Source of the DNA: a virus
IMG/VR virus record: IMGVR_UViG_3300001339_000001
Coordinates: 1 to 28,213 of that record
Length of the DNA: 28,213 nucleotides
Strand: one strand, 5' to 3'
Positions 8,279 to 17,600 of this stretch are shown here, in pieces (the first letter of the stretch is position 1; each line of letters starts with the position of its first letter). A program made the position numbers and the translations under genes. The notes under the pieces are model-generated. The model saw only the letters and a list, made by a program, of their open reading frames with translations, was not told the origin of the DNA and did no database searches.

Positions 8279-8302
8279 CAAAACTTCAACACTTACTATA
8301 TT
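8275..8302 (+). promoter_or_regulatory. Sigma70-type promoter ahead of scaffold and capsid genes
   Basis: TTGACA at 8275-8280 is followed after 16 bases by TATATT at 8297-8302 (or TATTAT at 8299-8304 with 18). The -35 matches the consensus perfectly and the -10 closely. It overlaps the terminase stop and precedes the scaffold start by about 20 bases, placing an extra promoter exactly where the most abundant virion protein is encoded. Prediction only. Confidence 0.6.
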
Positions 8303-8323
8303 ATCTGACTAATGGAGGTAAAG

Positions 8324-8938
8324 ATGAGTGATAGACTTGAGGATTTGATTAAAGAAGTAGAAGCTTTGCTTGGAAAAAGTGAAGAAGAGAAACCTGAGCA
8401 AACGAACCAATCAGAACAGAATGTAGCTTATCAGCAAACAAACTATGAAGCAGAAGAGCAAAATGAAGAGGATTATCAGCAAGCGTATCAGAAGTTGTAT
8501 TGGGAGAACTGGAAGAACTTAGGAAGAAGTGTGTTTATTGGTAGATATTCAAGTGTGCCTAACATTGCTAAATATTTGCCGTTTATAGAACAGCGTGCGG
8601 AGTTGAAGTTTCAAACTGATGTTGCACAAAGCAAGGTAAAAGATAGCTACGACAAGTATCTGGAAGAAGCATTTAGAGAAGTTCGTGAGGAGCTTGGAGC
8701 TATAAGCAAGGATTATGTTGATATAAGCAAGACTTTTGTTCTTCAGGAAAATATGTCCAAGCAGATGGTGGAGAAGCCTTACACTATCAAAGATTACAGG
8801 AACGATTACAAAAAGATGCTTGAATATGCGACTTATAGAGATGTGGCAGAGATTGTTTATAAAGATGGCTCCGAGAGAGGGCGGTATGGCGAGCCTAAAC
8901 TTAGACTTGGCGAAAGAATTGATGAAATTAATATTTAA
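8324..8938 (+). CDS. Putative capsid scaffolding protein
   Basis: A 204-residue protein. The ATG at 8324 is chosen because GGAGGT at 8314-8319 overlaps the alternative ATG at 8312 and suits 8324. The first 70 residues are acidic and Gln/Asn-rich (low complexity, disordered), followed by charged helical segments and a basic C-terminal part. A highly charged, mostly helical protein encoded directly before the major capsid gene is the usual place and look of a phage scaffold, which guides shell assembly and then leaves. No sequence family is recognised, so the call rests on context and composition. Confidence 0.6.
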   Translation: MSDRLEDLIKEVEALLGKSEEEKPEQTNQSEQNVAYQQTNYEAEEQNEEDYQQAYQKLYWENWKNLGRSVFIGRYSSVPNIAKYLPFIEQRAELKFQTDVAQSKVKDSYDKYLEEAFREVREELGAISKDYVDISKTFVLQENMSKQMVEKPYTIKDYRNDYKKMLEYATYRDVAEIVYKDGSERGRYGEPKLRLGERIDEINI

Positions 8939-8949
8939 TTAATATTTAA
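8928..8949 (+). repeat. Perfect 11-bp tandem repeat ahead of capsid gene
   Basis: TTAATATTTAA occurs twice head to tail, across the scaffold stop codon and the 29-base gap before the capsid ATG. The second copy extends into the palindrome TTAAATATTTAA up to the ribosome site. It would leave the capsid ribosome site unstructured. A protein-binding role is possible but not supported further. Confidence 0.6.
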
Positions 8950-8967
8950 ATAAAGGAGGTGTGAAGC

Positions 8968-10053
8968 ATGGCGATATTTTGGCAACCAACTTTGACACCT
9001 ATGAGCCAGCTTGGTTTTTCTGATGATGAGTTTTTTTCTTACACTACTGAAGTAGGAACTTACAAGCTTAGTAGAGCGTCTATAAGCAAAGAGATAATGA
9101 AGAGAGCTATGCCTGAGCTAACATTCAGAAAGTTCGTGTCAAAATGGACTGACTTCAGGGCGGGAACAGACAGATACTTTGAGATGTGGAAAAAAACCAC
9201 AGCTCCATTTAGCCAATACTGGCAACCTGTAGGAGAATTTGACCCTCTACCTACCGTGCAACCTGCTTACAAGCGGTATTCGGTAAGCGTAGAAGAAAGA
9301 GGTGCTCAGATACCCTGGACTGAAAGGGCACAAATCTTCTCTGCGATAGACATAGAAAGCGAAATAAGGAAGCATCTTGAAGAAGTAGTGGTAGGTTCCA
9401 TAGAAAGAGACTTGATAAAAAATGCGTTCATGTATCTTGATGTGCTCGGTCTTTATACCTCAAGCGGACTTGAAGTGCATGTAGGAGTATCTGTTAATCA
9501 AACAAAGACGTTTGCAGAAGAAAGCGGTTTTCCAATCACGGTTAACCAATATACCATATCAGCAGGTACAACCTTTCAACCGCTAACTCTAAGTGCTATA
9601 AGACAATTCGTAATGGAGCTGGCGAGGTTGAATTGTCCAAGCTACGATGGAAGAGGCTTTGGTAGATATGTAATAATCATGAACGCACAAGCAAAAAACA
9701 GAATATACTCTGACCCAGAGTTTCAAACTATCTTCTCCAGACTGCAAGATACGAGAGCCTTCAAAGAAGGTTATATTGGTAGCTACTACGGACAAGAGAT
9801 AGTAGAAGACAACGGCAGATGGATAGAGTTTGTGTTTGGTGAAGTTAATCCAAGCTTGCTTGACAAGTCCATCTGTATCTTTCTTGGAAAAGATGCAATA
9901 AGAGAAGCAATTGTGAAACCTGAAGAGTTTATGCATCAAAAAGGAGACTTCAACAGGTTCCGTGCAATAGGAGTGAATACTTACAGAGGCGAACAGCCTA
10001 CTTGGTTCGCAGTTGAAGGGCAATCAGTTGGAGGCATATTGATAGCTGGTTAA
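8968..10053 (+). CDS. Major capsid protein (HK97-like fold)
   Basis: A 361-residue protein placed right after the scaffold candidate, with the strongest ribosome site of the late block (AAAGGAGGTG, 8 bases before ATG). It resembles bacterial virus capsid proteins of the N4 gp56-like group. There is an N-terminal arm, an extended strand region (QPAYKRYSVSVEERGAQIPWTE, about residues 99-120), and a long spine helix (ESEIRKHLEEVVVGSIERDLIKNAFMYL). An axial-like domain has SAIRQFVMELARLNCP and YVIIMNAQAKNRI, and C-terminal strands follow. It would form the icosahedral shell. Two stop codons in a row (TAATAA) end it, and codon use appears more selective than in neighbours, fitting high expression. 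The fold call is by resemblance. Confidence 0.85.
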   Translation: MAIFWQPTLTPMSQLGFSDDEFFSYTTEVGTYKLSRASISKEIMKRAMPELTFRKFVSKWTDFRAGTDRYFEMWKKTTAPFSQYWQPVGEFDPLPTVQPAYKRYSVSVEERGAQIPWTERAQIFSAIDIESEIRKHLEEVVVGSIERDLIKNAFMYLDVLGLYTSSGLEVHVGVSVNQTKTFAEESGFPITVNQYTISAGTTFQPLTLSAIRQFVMELARLNCPSYDGRGFGRYVIIMNAQAKNRIYSDPEFQTIFSRLQDTRAFKEGYIGSYYGQEIVEDNGRWIEFVFGEVNPSLLDKSICIFLGKDAIREAIVKPEEFMHQKGDFNRFRAIGVNTYRGEQPTWFAVEGQSVGGILIAG

Positions 10054-10059
10054 TAAATC

Positions 10060-10695
10060 ATGACAAATGAGGAGCTGGTCAGATTTGTAATTGAAGACCG
10101 AAAAGTTCCGTATAACGACCAGCTCCTCACTCTTGCTCATCAGTATTTCAAGCTTGTGATAGAGGACCTTGAAAAACGGAACAACTTTAATTATATGCGA
10201 CGAACATCTCTTTTTACCCTTCTCAAAGATAACTACTCAGTTGATTTTACTGAAGACATCAAGCAATTTAACGAGATTGTAGATAAGAAACGCAGAGCTA
10301 AGCTTATAGGTGATGAAGATGTAAAAATGCTTTTTGCGTATGCAACAGATGTGCGAGGCATACCGACAAGATATTTGTATATCCCAAACACAAATTCCGT
10401 TGGTGGAACACTTTACTTTGACTGTCCAGCATCAGACAATATTGACTATATAGCAGATTACTATGTTTATACCTACAGAAACAATCTTACGGAACCAAGT
10501 CAGTCTCATCCACTAATTTTTGAAAATAAAACTTTGTTAATTCATGCACTTAGTTTCTGGATTGAAAGATACTTTACTGCAGATATTAGTCTTGAGGCAC
10601 AAGCGAAAACATTGCAAGAAGCATTAGAAAGGAGTGTTCAATCAAAACAGCGGTTTAAGAAGGCGAGATTAAAATTTTATTTCAGGAGGTATTGA
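10060..10695 (+). CDS. Head-tail adaptor (tail tube A / gp4-like)
   Basis: A 211-residue protein whose helical core, central beta insert (GIPTRYLYIPNTNSVGGTLYFDCPASD) and following segment (NIDYIADYYVYT...HPLIFENKTLLIHALSFWIERYF) resemble podovirus adaptors. Adaptors bind under the portal and link it to the tail nozzle. The C-terminal helix is basic. The start codon lies 6 bases after the capsid stop and has no Shine-Dalgarno core, so translation is probably coupled to the capsid gene. Codons 3-24 contain both arms of a 13-bp inverted repeat, which could damp expression of this low-copy protein relative to capsid. Confidence 0.7.
   Translation: MTNEELVRFVIEDRKVPYNDQLLTLAHQYFKLVIEDLEKRNNFNYMRRTSLFTLLKDNYSVDFTEDIKQFNEIVDKKRRAKLIGDEDVKMLFAYATDVRGIPTRYLYIPNTNSVGGTLYFDCPASDNIDYIADYYVYTYRNNLTEPSQSHPLIFENKTLLIHALSFWIERYFTADISLEAQAKTLQEALERSVQSKQRFKKARLKFYFRRY
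10068..10129 (+). repeat. 13-bp perfect inverted repeat at start of adaptor gene
   Basis: TGAGGAGCTGGTC at 10068-10080 is the exact reverse complement of GACCAGCTCCTCA at 10117-10129, with a 36-base loop. It is GC-rich in an AT-rich genome and starts 6 bases after the adaptor start codon. In mRNA it would form a stable stem just downstream of the capsid gene. No U-tract follows, so it is not a standard terminator. Confidence 0.85.
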
Positions 10696-10697
10696 GA

Positions 10698-11540
10698 ATG
10701 CCTCTTAAGAAAATTGGTAGGAATATAGGTAGAATTATTAAACCAGTTCTTCCAATAGCTGGCGCATTGCTTGGTGGGTGGGTTGGTGGAAAAGTTGGTG
10801 GTATTTTAGGAGGTGCTTTAGGTAAAAATATTGGAAGAGTTGTAGGTGGTATTGCTGGTGGTTTGCTTGGTGGAGGTGGAAAAGTATTTGGTCTCCAAGA
10901 CCAATATTCTACTCAAATTATGATACCTCCTTATGCACAAAAAGGAGCACAGATTTTAGAAGGATTACTTGGACAATCTTCTCAATTTGCACAAACTATA
11001 GCAAATATCAAGCGTCCTTATTTGGAACAGGCAAAAGTGTTTTTTGAGAATTTGCAAACTGAAATACCAAATTTGTTTAGTAGAACGAAAAGTGAAGTTT
11101 CAAATCTTTATGAAGACTTGCTTTCACGGACAAGAGATATAATTACATCGGAACAAGCAAAGCAAAACACAAAACTTGGTGCTTTAGGTTTGCTAAATAC
11201 TCAAGCACAACAATGGACTATGGCAGATATTTTAAATAGAACAACTTTCCCGATATTGCAAGAGAAAACTAAAGCTTTAGCAGGTCTTACCACAGCTGAA
11301 GCAGATACTATGTTAAAGTATCTTTTTATGAAACCTGATTTCTATACAAGATTTGCTGATGAAATGGTAGCAACAGACCCGTTCTTACTTGAACAACAAC
11401 ACAAAATGGATATAGCAAAAGCAATGATGGGCATTCCTACGATTGTGCAACCTATTTATCAAAGAGGTTTGCTGAGAGACTTAATACCTATTGCTGGACT
11501 TGCTGGAATTGAATTGCTGAAGTATAGATTACTTAAATAG
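10698..11540 (+). CDS. Glycine-zipper internal/ejection protein, 280 aa
   Basis: The ATG at 10698 is chosen over TTG at 10692 because AGGAGGT at 10684-10690 is 7 bases away. Residues 1-12 are basic. Residues about 17-60 are a Gly/Ala/Val/Leu-rich stretch with repeated G-x-x-x-G spacing (LLGGWVGGKVGGILGGALG), typical of membrane-inserting glycine zippers. The rest is helical and amphipathic, ending in a hydrophobic segment (LIPIAGLAGIELL). Following the adaptor and preceding three more long helical proteins, it fits a podovirus internal protein that is ejected with DNA and helps cross the cell envelope. No specific family is recognised. Confidence 0.6.
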   Translation: MPLKKIGRNIGRIIKPVLPIAGALLGGWVGGKVGGILGGALGKNIGRVVGGIAGGLLGGGGKVFGLQDQYSTQIMIPPYAQKGAQILEGLLGQSSQFAQTIANIKRPYLEQAKVFFENLQTEIPNLFSRTKSEVSNLYEDLLSRTRDIITSEQAKQNTKLGALGLLNTQAQQWTMADILNRTTFPILQEKTKALAGLTTAEADTMLKYLFMKPDFYTRFADEMVATDPFLLEQQHKMDIAKAMMGIPTIVQPIYQRGLLRDLIPIAGLAGIELLKYRLLK

Positions 11541-11550
11541 GAGGTAAGTG

Positions 11551-13629
11551 ATGGCGAATATAGTAGTTCTACCTCGTATTGAAATTGACAATCCGTTTAG
11601 TGAGTTAGCTGAGATATTGAAAAACGAAACGATACCTATGATTGGACAACTTACTATGAATAAAGAACAAATAGCTATTCTTTCTGATACAAAACTAACA
11701 GACCATATACCTATTCTCAGACAATTTGCACCAGAGTTACTTACACAAGACGACAAAATTGACTGGAACAAGGTTGAAGAGTATTTACAGTCTGATGATT
11801 TATTTAAACAAGAAGTAGCAAATTATTTGATTAACGCAAGAAAAAGTAGAGAAGAGTTTGTTAATTTACCAATCGGTGTTAAGCTTGAAAAGTTAGGTTT
11901 TTATAGTGCAAAATCAAATCCTCAAATTTTAAAGAAAAACTTCATGGCACGAATAATCTCAGAAAAGTATCAAGAAATGATAAAAAACTCCAATCTGTCA
12001 GAAGATGCCAAATTGTTTCTCCTTGCTCATACACCAGAACTTGCAGAAAAAGTTGTGCAAAACCCAGCTTATTTTACTGCTTTTCTAAAGATACTTGACA
12101 AACACAGTAAGCAACAAAACATTGTACAACAAGAGAATAAAACCGAAACTGAACAAGACAATAAAGCTAGTAGTTGGCAGTTGAGTTTAGATGGGCAACA
12201 GAAGAAATTTGGTATTAAACTGGAAGAACCACGGCTTGTTATTCCACAAATTAGCTTTCCGCAGGTTTCTAAGACAGTAAAGCAAAAGAGAGTGAAACAA
12301 GAAGCTGGTATTAAGCAAGGTAGTGTAGATAAAATACGTTCTTTACCAAGCAGAACTGAGCAAGTTAAACCTCTATCAGAAGAAACTGATCAAACTAAAA
12401 ACAAAACAACCGAGAACCAGCAACTCCAAATGCAAACATCAGATGAAATATTCCTTCCATCAGAGGTTCTATATGCCCCTGATGTTAAAAACATGTTATC
12501 AAGAGAGGAATTAAAGTCTATAGGAAAACACGCCTTAATAGATTTAGCATTACTCGCTTTATTAAGAGACCCACGAGCTCTTTTTAGAACAGGAAAAGGA
12601 GTAATAGGAAAAACGGCTGAAAAAATAGCGAGAAAAAATGTCAAAATAGATAGAGAAATAGAAAGAAAAGTTTTGGAAGCTATGAAACCAAATCCAAATA
12701 CACCAACCACATTATCAAAAGAAAAGTCCGATTTCCATAAAAAACTTCAAAAAGCGAAATTAAGAGGAATGCAAAACACAACAAACCCTCCAGACCCACA
12801 AGAAGTATTTGAAATTTCAGGATACAAACAAAACAGAAAAGTATTTGAAATATCACATATACCCTTTAAAGAAACTCCAAATCCGCAAAAAGTTTTTGAG
12901 GTTTTAGGATATAAGCAAGGTGGAAAAGTATTTGAAATACCATATATACCTTCTAAAGAAACTCGTTGGGCGTTTGGTAAAGCAACTCCACCAAAACTTC
13001 ATCCCGAAGTGCAATATGAAAAATTAAGACAAAAAATGCTACCAGTTTTAGCACAAAAAGAAACTCGTTGGGAATTTGCTAATGCTAAACCTCCGGCTGT
13101 TGTTTTTAGAGAAGGAAGAATGACTGACTACATACCTCCTCAGTTTGAACGGGTTTCTGCTGTAAAACTTAAAGAACAAGCAAGACAAAAGAAACTGCCT
13201 GCAATTAAAGAAGATACAGCAATAATGCTTAAACCTAAAGAAACTCCCTACAAAGAAGCTGTCGCACAACAAGGTTTCAAGACTTCACAAATACTGGAAG
13301 AATTTTTGAAGAAGACACAACCCACACAACCCAAAGTAGAAACTAAAGAAGCTGTTCTTAAACCTATCAAAAAACTTGAAAACCTTGTTAAAGAAATACC
13401 AGAGGAAGCGAAAAATGACCCAGAAATTAGGCGAAGGTTTGTAGAAATTGTAAGAGATTTGAAGAAAATTTCAAAAGAAGCACCATTTAGAGATGTGTCT
13501 GATGATTTAAGGGTGTTAGATGCAAAAGCAGATGAACTTAAAGTTTTGCTTAGAAAAAAGTATGGCGAAACTAAAACTGCAACAAATGAAGTAGTATCAA
13601 ATACCAAAAGGAAGAAATCTAACAAATAA
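11551..13629 (+). CDS. Putative internal/ejection protein with repeats, 692 aa
   Basis: GGAGG at 11540-11544 supports the ATG at 11551. Residues 1-200 are helical and folded-looking. Residues 200-330 are Lys/Gln/Glu-rich and probably disordered. Residues about 325-350 hold a hydrophobic segment (HALIDLALLALL). Residues about 414-520 contain repeats: two copies of a VFEI-x-GYKQ-x-x-KVFEI-x-x-IP-x-KET unit, then two KETRWxF-x-x-A-x-PP units. The C-terminal 100 residues are charged helix with a basic tail. Large size, low complexity and place in the ejection gene run suggest a flexible internal virion protein that passes through the tail. I do not recognise a family. Confidence 0.6.
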   Translation: MANIVVLPRIEIDNPFSELAEILKNETIPMIGQLTMNKEQIAILSDTKLTDHIPILRQFAPELLTQDDKIDWNKVEEYLQSDDLFKQEVANYLINARKSREEFVNLPIGVKLEKLGFYSAKSNPQILKKNFMARIISEKYQEMIKNSNLSEDAKLFLLAHTPELAEKVVQNPAYFTAFLKILDKHSKQQNIVQQENKTETEQDNKASSWQLSLDGQQKKFGIKLEEPRLVIPQISFPQVSKTVKQKRVKQEAGIKQGSVDKIRSLPSRTEQVKPLSEETDQTKNKTTENQQLQMQTSDEIFLPSEVLYAPDVKNMLSREELKSIGKHALIDLALLALLRDPRALFRTGKGVIGKTAEKIARKNVKIDREIERKVLEAMKPNPNTPTTLSKEKSDFHKKLQKAKLRGMQNTTNPPDPQEVFEISGYKQNRKVFEISHIPFKETPNPQKVFEVLGYKQGGKVFEIPYIPSKETRWAFGKATPPKLHPEVQYEKLRQKMLPVLAQKETRWEFANAKPPAVVFREGRMTDYIPPQFERVSAVKLKEQARQKKLPAIKEDTAIMLKPKETPYKEAVAQQGFKTSQILEEFLKKTQPTQPKVETKEAVLKPIKKLENLVKEIPEEAKNDPEIRRRFVEIVRDLKKISKEAPFRDVSDDLRVLDAKADELKVLLRKKYGETKTATNEVVSNTKRKKSNK
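12793..13080 (+). repeat. Degenerate peptide/DNA repeats in ejection protein
   Basis: The 16 bases AAAGAAACTCGTTGGG occur at 12955-12970 and 13057-13072, and the shorter AAAGAAACTCC at 12868-12878 and 13237-13247. All encode KET[PR]. Upstream, two roughly 29-residue units share the V-F-E-[IV] and G-Y-K-Q motifs. The pattern points to internal duplication in a Pro/Lys-rich region. Confidence 0.75.
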
Positions 13630-13633
13630 GGTA

Positions 13634-13646
13634 TATATTTATCTCT
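13634..13646 (+). promoter_or_regulatory. Shine-Dalgarno-less leader, shared with portal gene
   Basis: TATATTTATCTCT directly abuts the ATG at 13647 and matches the portal leader at 12 of 13 positions with the same offset. No -35-like hexamer lies 15-19 bases upstream, so a translation-level signal or a phage-specific promoter are the options. Confidence 0.35.
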
Positions 13647-14648
13647 ATGCTACCAGCGTTGGTTAAAGGATTAATAACTAAAAAAACCGTAATACCTACA
13701 ACAGTTGGTGGAGGTTTTCTTGGTCTTTACCTTCTCGGAAGAAATACAGATGATACTAAAAGTAGCAAGAATATAGAACTTAAAAACCAATCTAAACAAT
13801 CTCTTCAACCACAATCTACTACACAATCTAAACTTCACAAAACAGTAGCCAAACCTACCACATTACAACCTCAGACTATACAACAAACCCAAAACCAAAC
13901 TTCAAACACTTCAACTCCAACAGTAGGTGTATTTTTACCTGAACTCTTAAAACTATACCAACTTTCAAACACACTTGCTCAGCAATACGAAGAAGAAGCA
14001 AAAACTTATTACCTAGTCTTTCAGGAGTATTCAGAAAGGCTTGACAAACTCTTGCAGTATCTTTCCATGAGTTTGGCAAAAACTCCACTTGGTATGATGA
14101 GTGGTTTTGACTTACCTGACATAATAGACAATCTTCTTAAGTATTACCCGTGGGAGTATGCTAAGCAAGTTTTCCCAAAGGTTTTGATGGGTTACTATAT
14201 TCTCAAAGCAAACGGGCACGAAGACTTGTCCAGATATACAATTGAAGATTTAATTACAGCGTCGGAAAATCCAGCACTTGCTGAAGCTACAAATCAAAAC
14301 TGGTATAATTTGCTTTTAAACATTGCAGAAAATTACAAACTTGTTATGCAATCGGCACTTGATCAGATAGGTAAGTTGAAAGACTTGTATGCATATAGAC
14401 TTAATGTTCTAAATACACAAGCAAGTTTTATTAAAAACATCATTGATGTTATACTGAAAGAAGAAAAACAGAATTTTGAGAAGTTTATCAAAACGTGGGA
14501 TATGCGGATTAAAGAACTTAGAGCAAAAACAGACGCATCATACAAATCAGGCAGACTTGCTTTAGAGAAAGAAAAACTTAATTTGAAGAGACAACAAATG
14601 GAACAAAAACTTCAACAAATTCCTATTCAAATTGAAAGCAGAAAATAA
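13647..14648 (+). CDS. Putative internal/ejection protein with N-terminal membrane segment, 333 aa
   Basis: Residues about 12-32 form a Gly-rich hydrophobic segment (TVIPTTVGGGFLGLYLLG). Residues 35-90 are a Gln/Thr/Ser/Asn linker of low complexity. Residues 95-250 are a helical domain (LPELLKLYQLSNTLAQQYEEEAK and onward). Residues 265-333 are a long charged coiled coil. A membrane-active head plus helical rod resembles inner-core proteins of podoviruses that line up for ejection. It has no Shine-Dalgarno core and follows the previous stop by 17 bases. Family not recognised; role is from architecture and position. Confidence 0.6.
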   Translation: MLPALVKGLITKKTVIPTTVGGGFLGLYLLGRNTDDTKSSKNIELKNQSKQSLQPQSTTQSKLHKTVAKPTTLQPQTIQQTQNQTSNTSTPTVGVFLPELLKLYQLSNTLAQQYEEEAKTYYLVFQEYSERLDKLLQYLSMSLAKTPLGMMSGFDLPDIIDNLLKYYPWEYAKQVFPKVLMGYYILKANGHEDLSRYTIEDLITASENPALAEATNQNWYNLLLNIAENYKLVMQSALDQIGKLKDLYAYRLNVLNTQASFIKNIIDVILKEEKQNFEKFIKTWDMRIKELRAKTDASYKSGRLALEKEKLNLKRQQMEQKLQQIPIQIESRK

Positions 14649-14650
14649 TC

Positions 14651-17600
14651 ATGAGCTGGGAGAAGTTAGCTAAACAAATTAGTATAACTCTTGAAAAAAG
14701 CATCTCAGATTTGTTTGACGCAACACACCAACTAACTCGTGGTATAATACCTTCAGCTAAACAAATTAATGATTTCACGAAAAAACATCTTGGTTTTAAG
14801 GCTTTTGCCTACGCACCATCAAGTTTTGATACACCACAAGAATTAGCAAAGCAAACAAAGCAAATGATAGACTTTGGATTTTCAAGCTATGCTATAGATT
14901 TTGTCAAAGAACTCAAAGAACAAGGTGATGTTAATACTTTACAAGAAGTAGCTGACTTTTTATCCAAGAAAATTCAAAACGCTATAGCAAAAAGAAAATT
15001 TGAACAGGTTGTATATCTGTCTGCGGTAGCAGAACAGCTTGACCCAAATTTCCGAGAAAATCTGAAAAAGTATCTATCTGCTACCAAGCAAAACAGCGAG
15101 TTGTTATATGAAGCAATAGAAAAAGCAAGAAACAAAATAAACGAAGTGGAACACGTAACTACGATTTTGAACCTTACTGCACTTGGTCTTGGAGTTAGTA
15201 GCATTTTAGCAAGACCTTTCTTAACTCCGATGCTTAGACTTGCTATTGATACTTTTACTGCTGGAACCCTTGCTGGAAGCGTTGTTGGTGAAATGAAAAA
15301 AGCAGAGATACAAGGTAGAAATCCTCTTACTGCACTCCTTGACTTACCAAACTTTGCTGTAGCTTATGACTTGGTTAGGTCTGTTAGAACCGCACCCACA
15401 TCTCTAAAAGAAACTACCGCAAAACTCATTCTTAATAAACCAACAGAACAACTCATACCAGAAGTCATAGCTGATATAACACCTTCTTTCAAAACAAAAC
15501 TACAAATTACAAGAGACCTTGAAGAAGTGAAAACTGCTTTGACTTTTATAGATAAATCTTTGAGTGTCGGAGAAAATATTAAAGACAACATACTACAAGC
15601 ATTTTACAAACATGCTGGCACCAAGTCTGCTGTTGCTTTTCATAGAATGGTGTCTGCATACTTGCATGACACAAAACTTGCCTCTGAGTTTTCTGCTGTT
15701 GCAAGATATATCTACAACAAAGAAAATGTCAAGGAGGTTTTAAAACGCTACATAAGAGAGGACGGTTCCATCAAAGTCAATGCTGGTGAAGTAGAAAGAG
15801 TTTTGCTTGAATTGTCTAAACAAGACCACGAAATTTACAACTACTTAGCACTGCAAAGAATAATAAGCTTGATGCACGCTATTAACAGAGCACTTGATGA
15901 TGGTGCGGAAGTGATACATGTTAGAAGAACAGGAGGCAGAGAGTTAATTTTCTCGTTTAATCCTCTTGAAACAAAAGTTGATGAGATTATAAAACCGATT
16001 TTTGATGAGTTGGACAAAGAAAACACTCTCACGCTGACTTGGTTGAACAAGAAAGAAAATGTTCCTGCGTATATGATACTCAAACCAGCATATCATCCAA
16101 GCTATGACAACTTTATAATTCTCAGGGCAGAACCACTTGTCGTTGCTACAAAAGAAGGTAAGACTATTGACGAGTTGCTACCTGAACTGAAGAGGTTCTT
16201 TTCCGATGATGAAATTGAGCAGTTGCGAAAGATTGTCGGAGACAGAAAAATACTCTTGCTTGAAGATGAGTATTTTAGTGTGCCTTACCATAACATCTCT
16301 TCAAGCAAAGAGTTTATAAACAGTGCTTTGAGAGTAAGACTTAAACAGAACTTGAAGATTGATGATGACAATGTAGAGTTTCTGTATGGTAAATTTACTA
16401 TCTATCCAAATGCTACACTATTTCCGCACAAGCTTGAAAAGATAGCCGAAAATCTTGAAGAGTTGAAAGGTGTTTTAGAAAACGAGTTGAGGGCTAAAAT
16501 CACAAGAGTGATTGAAACAGCTGGCGAACTTGATGATAAGACTGTTCAAAAAATCATGCAAGCTTTGTTGGGAGCTGAGGATGTAGAAATAGAACTGACT
16601 AAAATTGCCAGACAGATAGAAGAATTAGCATTCAAACAAGCACCTGAAATACACAGAGAAGGTAAAGGTTTTGCAATACTCTTCAAAAACTACGATAGTT
16701 TAGTAGATTACGCATCGTCAAAGGTGTGGAGTAGGTTGTATCCAAACTTAGCTGGTATCAAAAGCTTACGAATTTTGAGAGAGTTCATAGAGAGGAACCC
16801 AAACAAAACTGATATGCAAAAGCTTGTGCTTGATTTCATCAAAACACTTGAAGGCAAGACAGGAAACGAACTGATAGACGCTTTGAAAACTTTTAACCGC
16901 TATCTTGGTTCTGTCTATACAATGTTTAATATACCTATCACTGTTGCAAACTACGGACAATACCTTGCTATAGCTTCTACACTGTTCCCAAGCTTGAACT
17001 TGTTTTCAAAAGCATCGCTAAAACACTTGATGGAAGAAATAAGAATAGCATATAGAGAAGCTGGTGTAAGACACGGACTTTACAAATATCATGCACTTAA
17101 CCCATTTGTGCCGTTGGTTGAAGGTCTTATTCGTTCATCTATCAAAGCAACAATTGATGATGAGGTTGGGTTTAAAGCTGTAATAGATGATTTAGCAAGA
17201 TTTATTACAAAGTTCAATCAAAAAGATGTTGAAATTGTAGCTAAAGAATTGTATGACTTCTACAAACTGAACAAAGAGTTGCTTGTAGATGATTTGGAAC
17301 GAATGATAATCGGTGGAGACTTACGAACACTAAACACTTTGTTTGTAAGACTTGGTCCTGTTAGTACAAATACACTTGAAGCAATAATTTCATGGTATCG
17401 TTTTATTTTCTCTCCTCTCTCGCTCGGCTTACAAGCTACTTACAAATTCTTTACAGACTTAAGCAGAGGAGATGTTAGAGCACTTGGTAAAGGTCTTGTA
17501 TTCTCTTCGCTACTTGCTTTTACAGTTGGAACTCAAGCAGTGCCTTACTTTACTCCTGCTGAAGTTGGTTATAGCTTAGCAAAAGATGTAGCAAACATCA

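Noticed and set aside
9589-10023. A 144-codon open frame on the minus strand across the capsid gene.
   Set aside because: It is antisense to a clear capsid protein, its product is low in Lys/Glu and unlike its neighbours, and it has no fitting ribosome site or operon.
14739-14749. A third copy of GTGGTATAATA, on the plus strand near the start of the 1324-aa gene.
   Set aside because: TTGACG lies 22 bases upstream, too far for a sigma70 -35 box, and the sequence codes for a plain R-G-I-I stretch; there is no gene start downstream that needs it.
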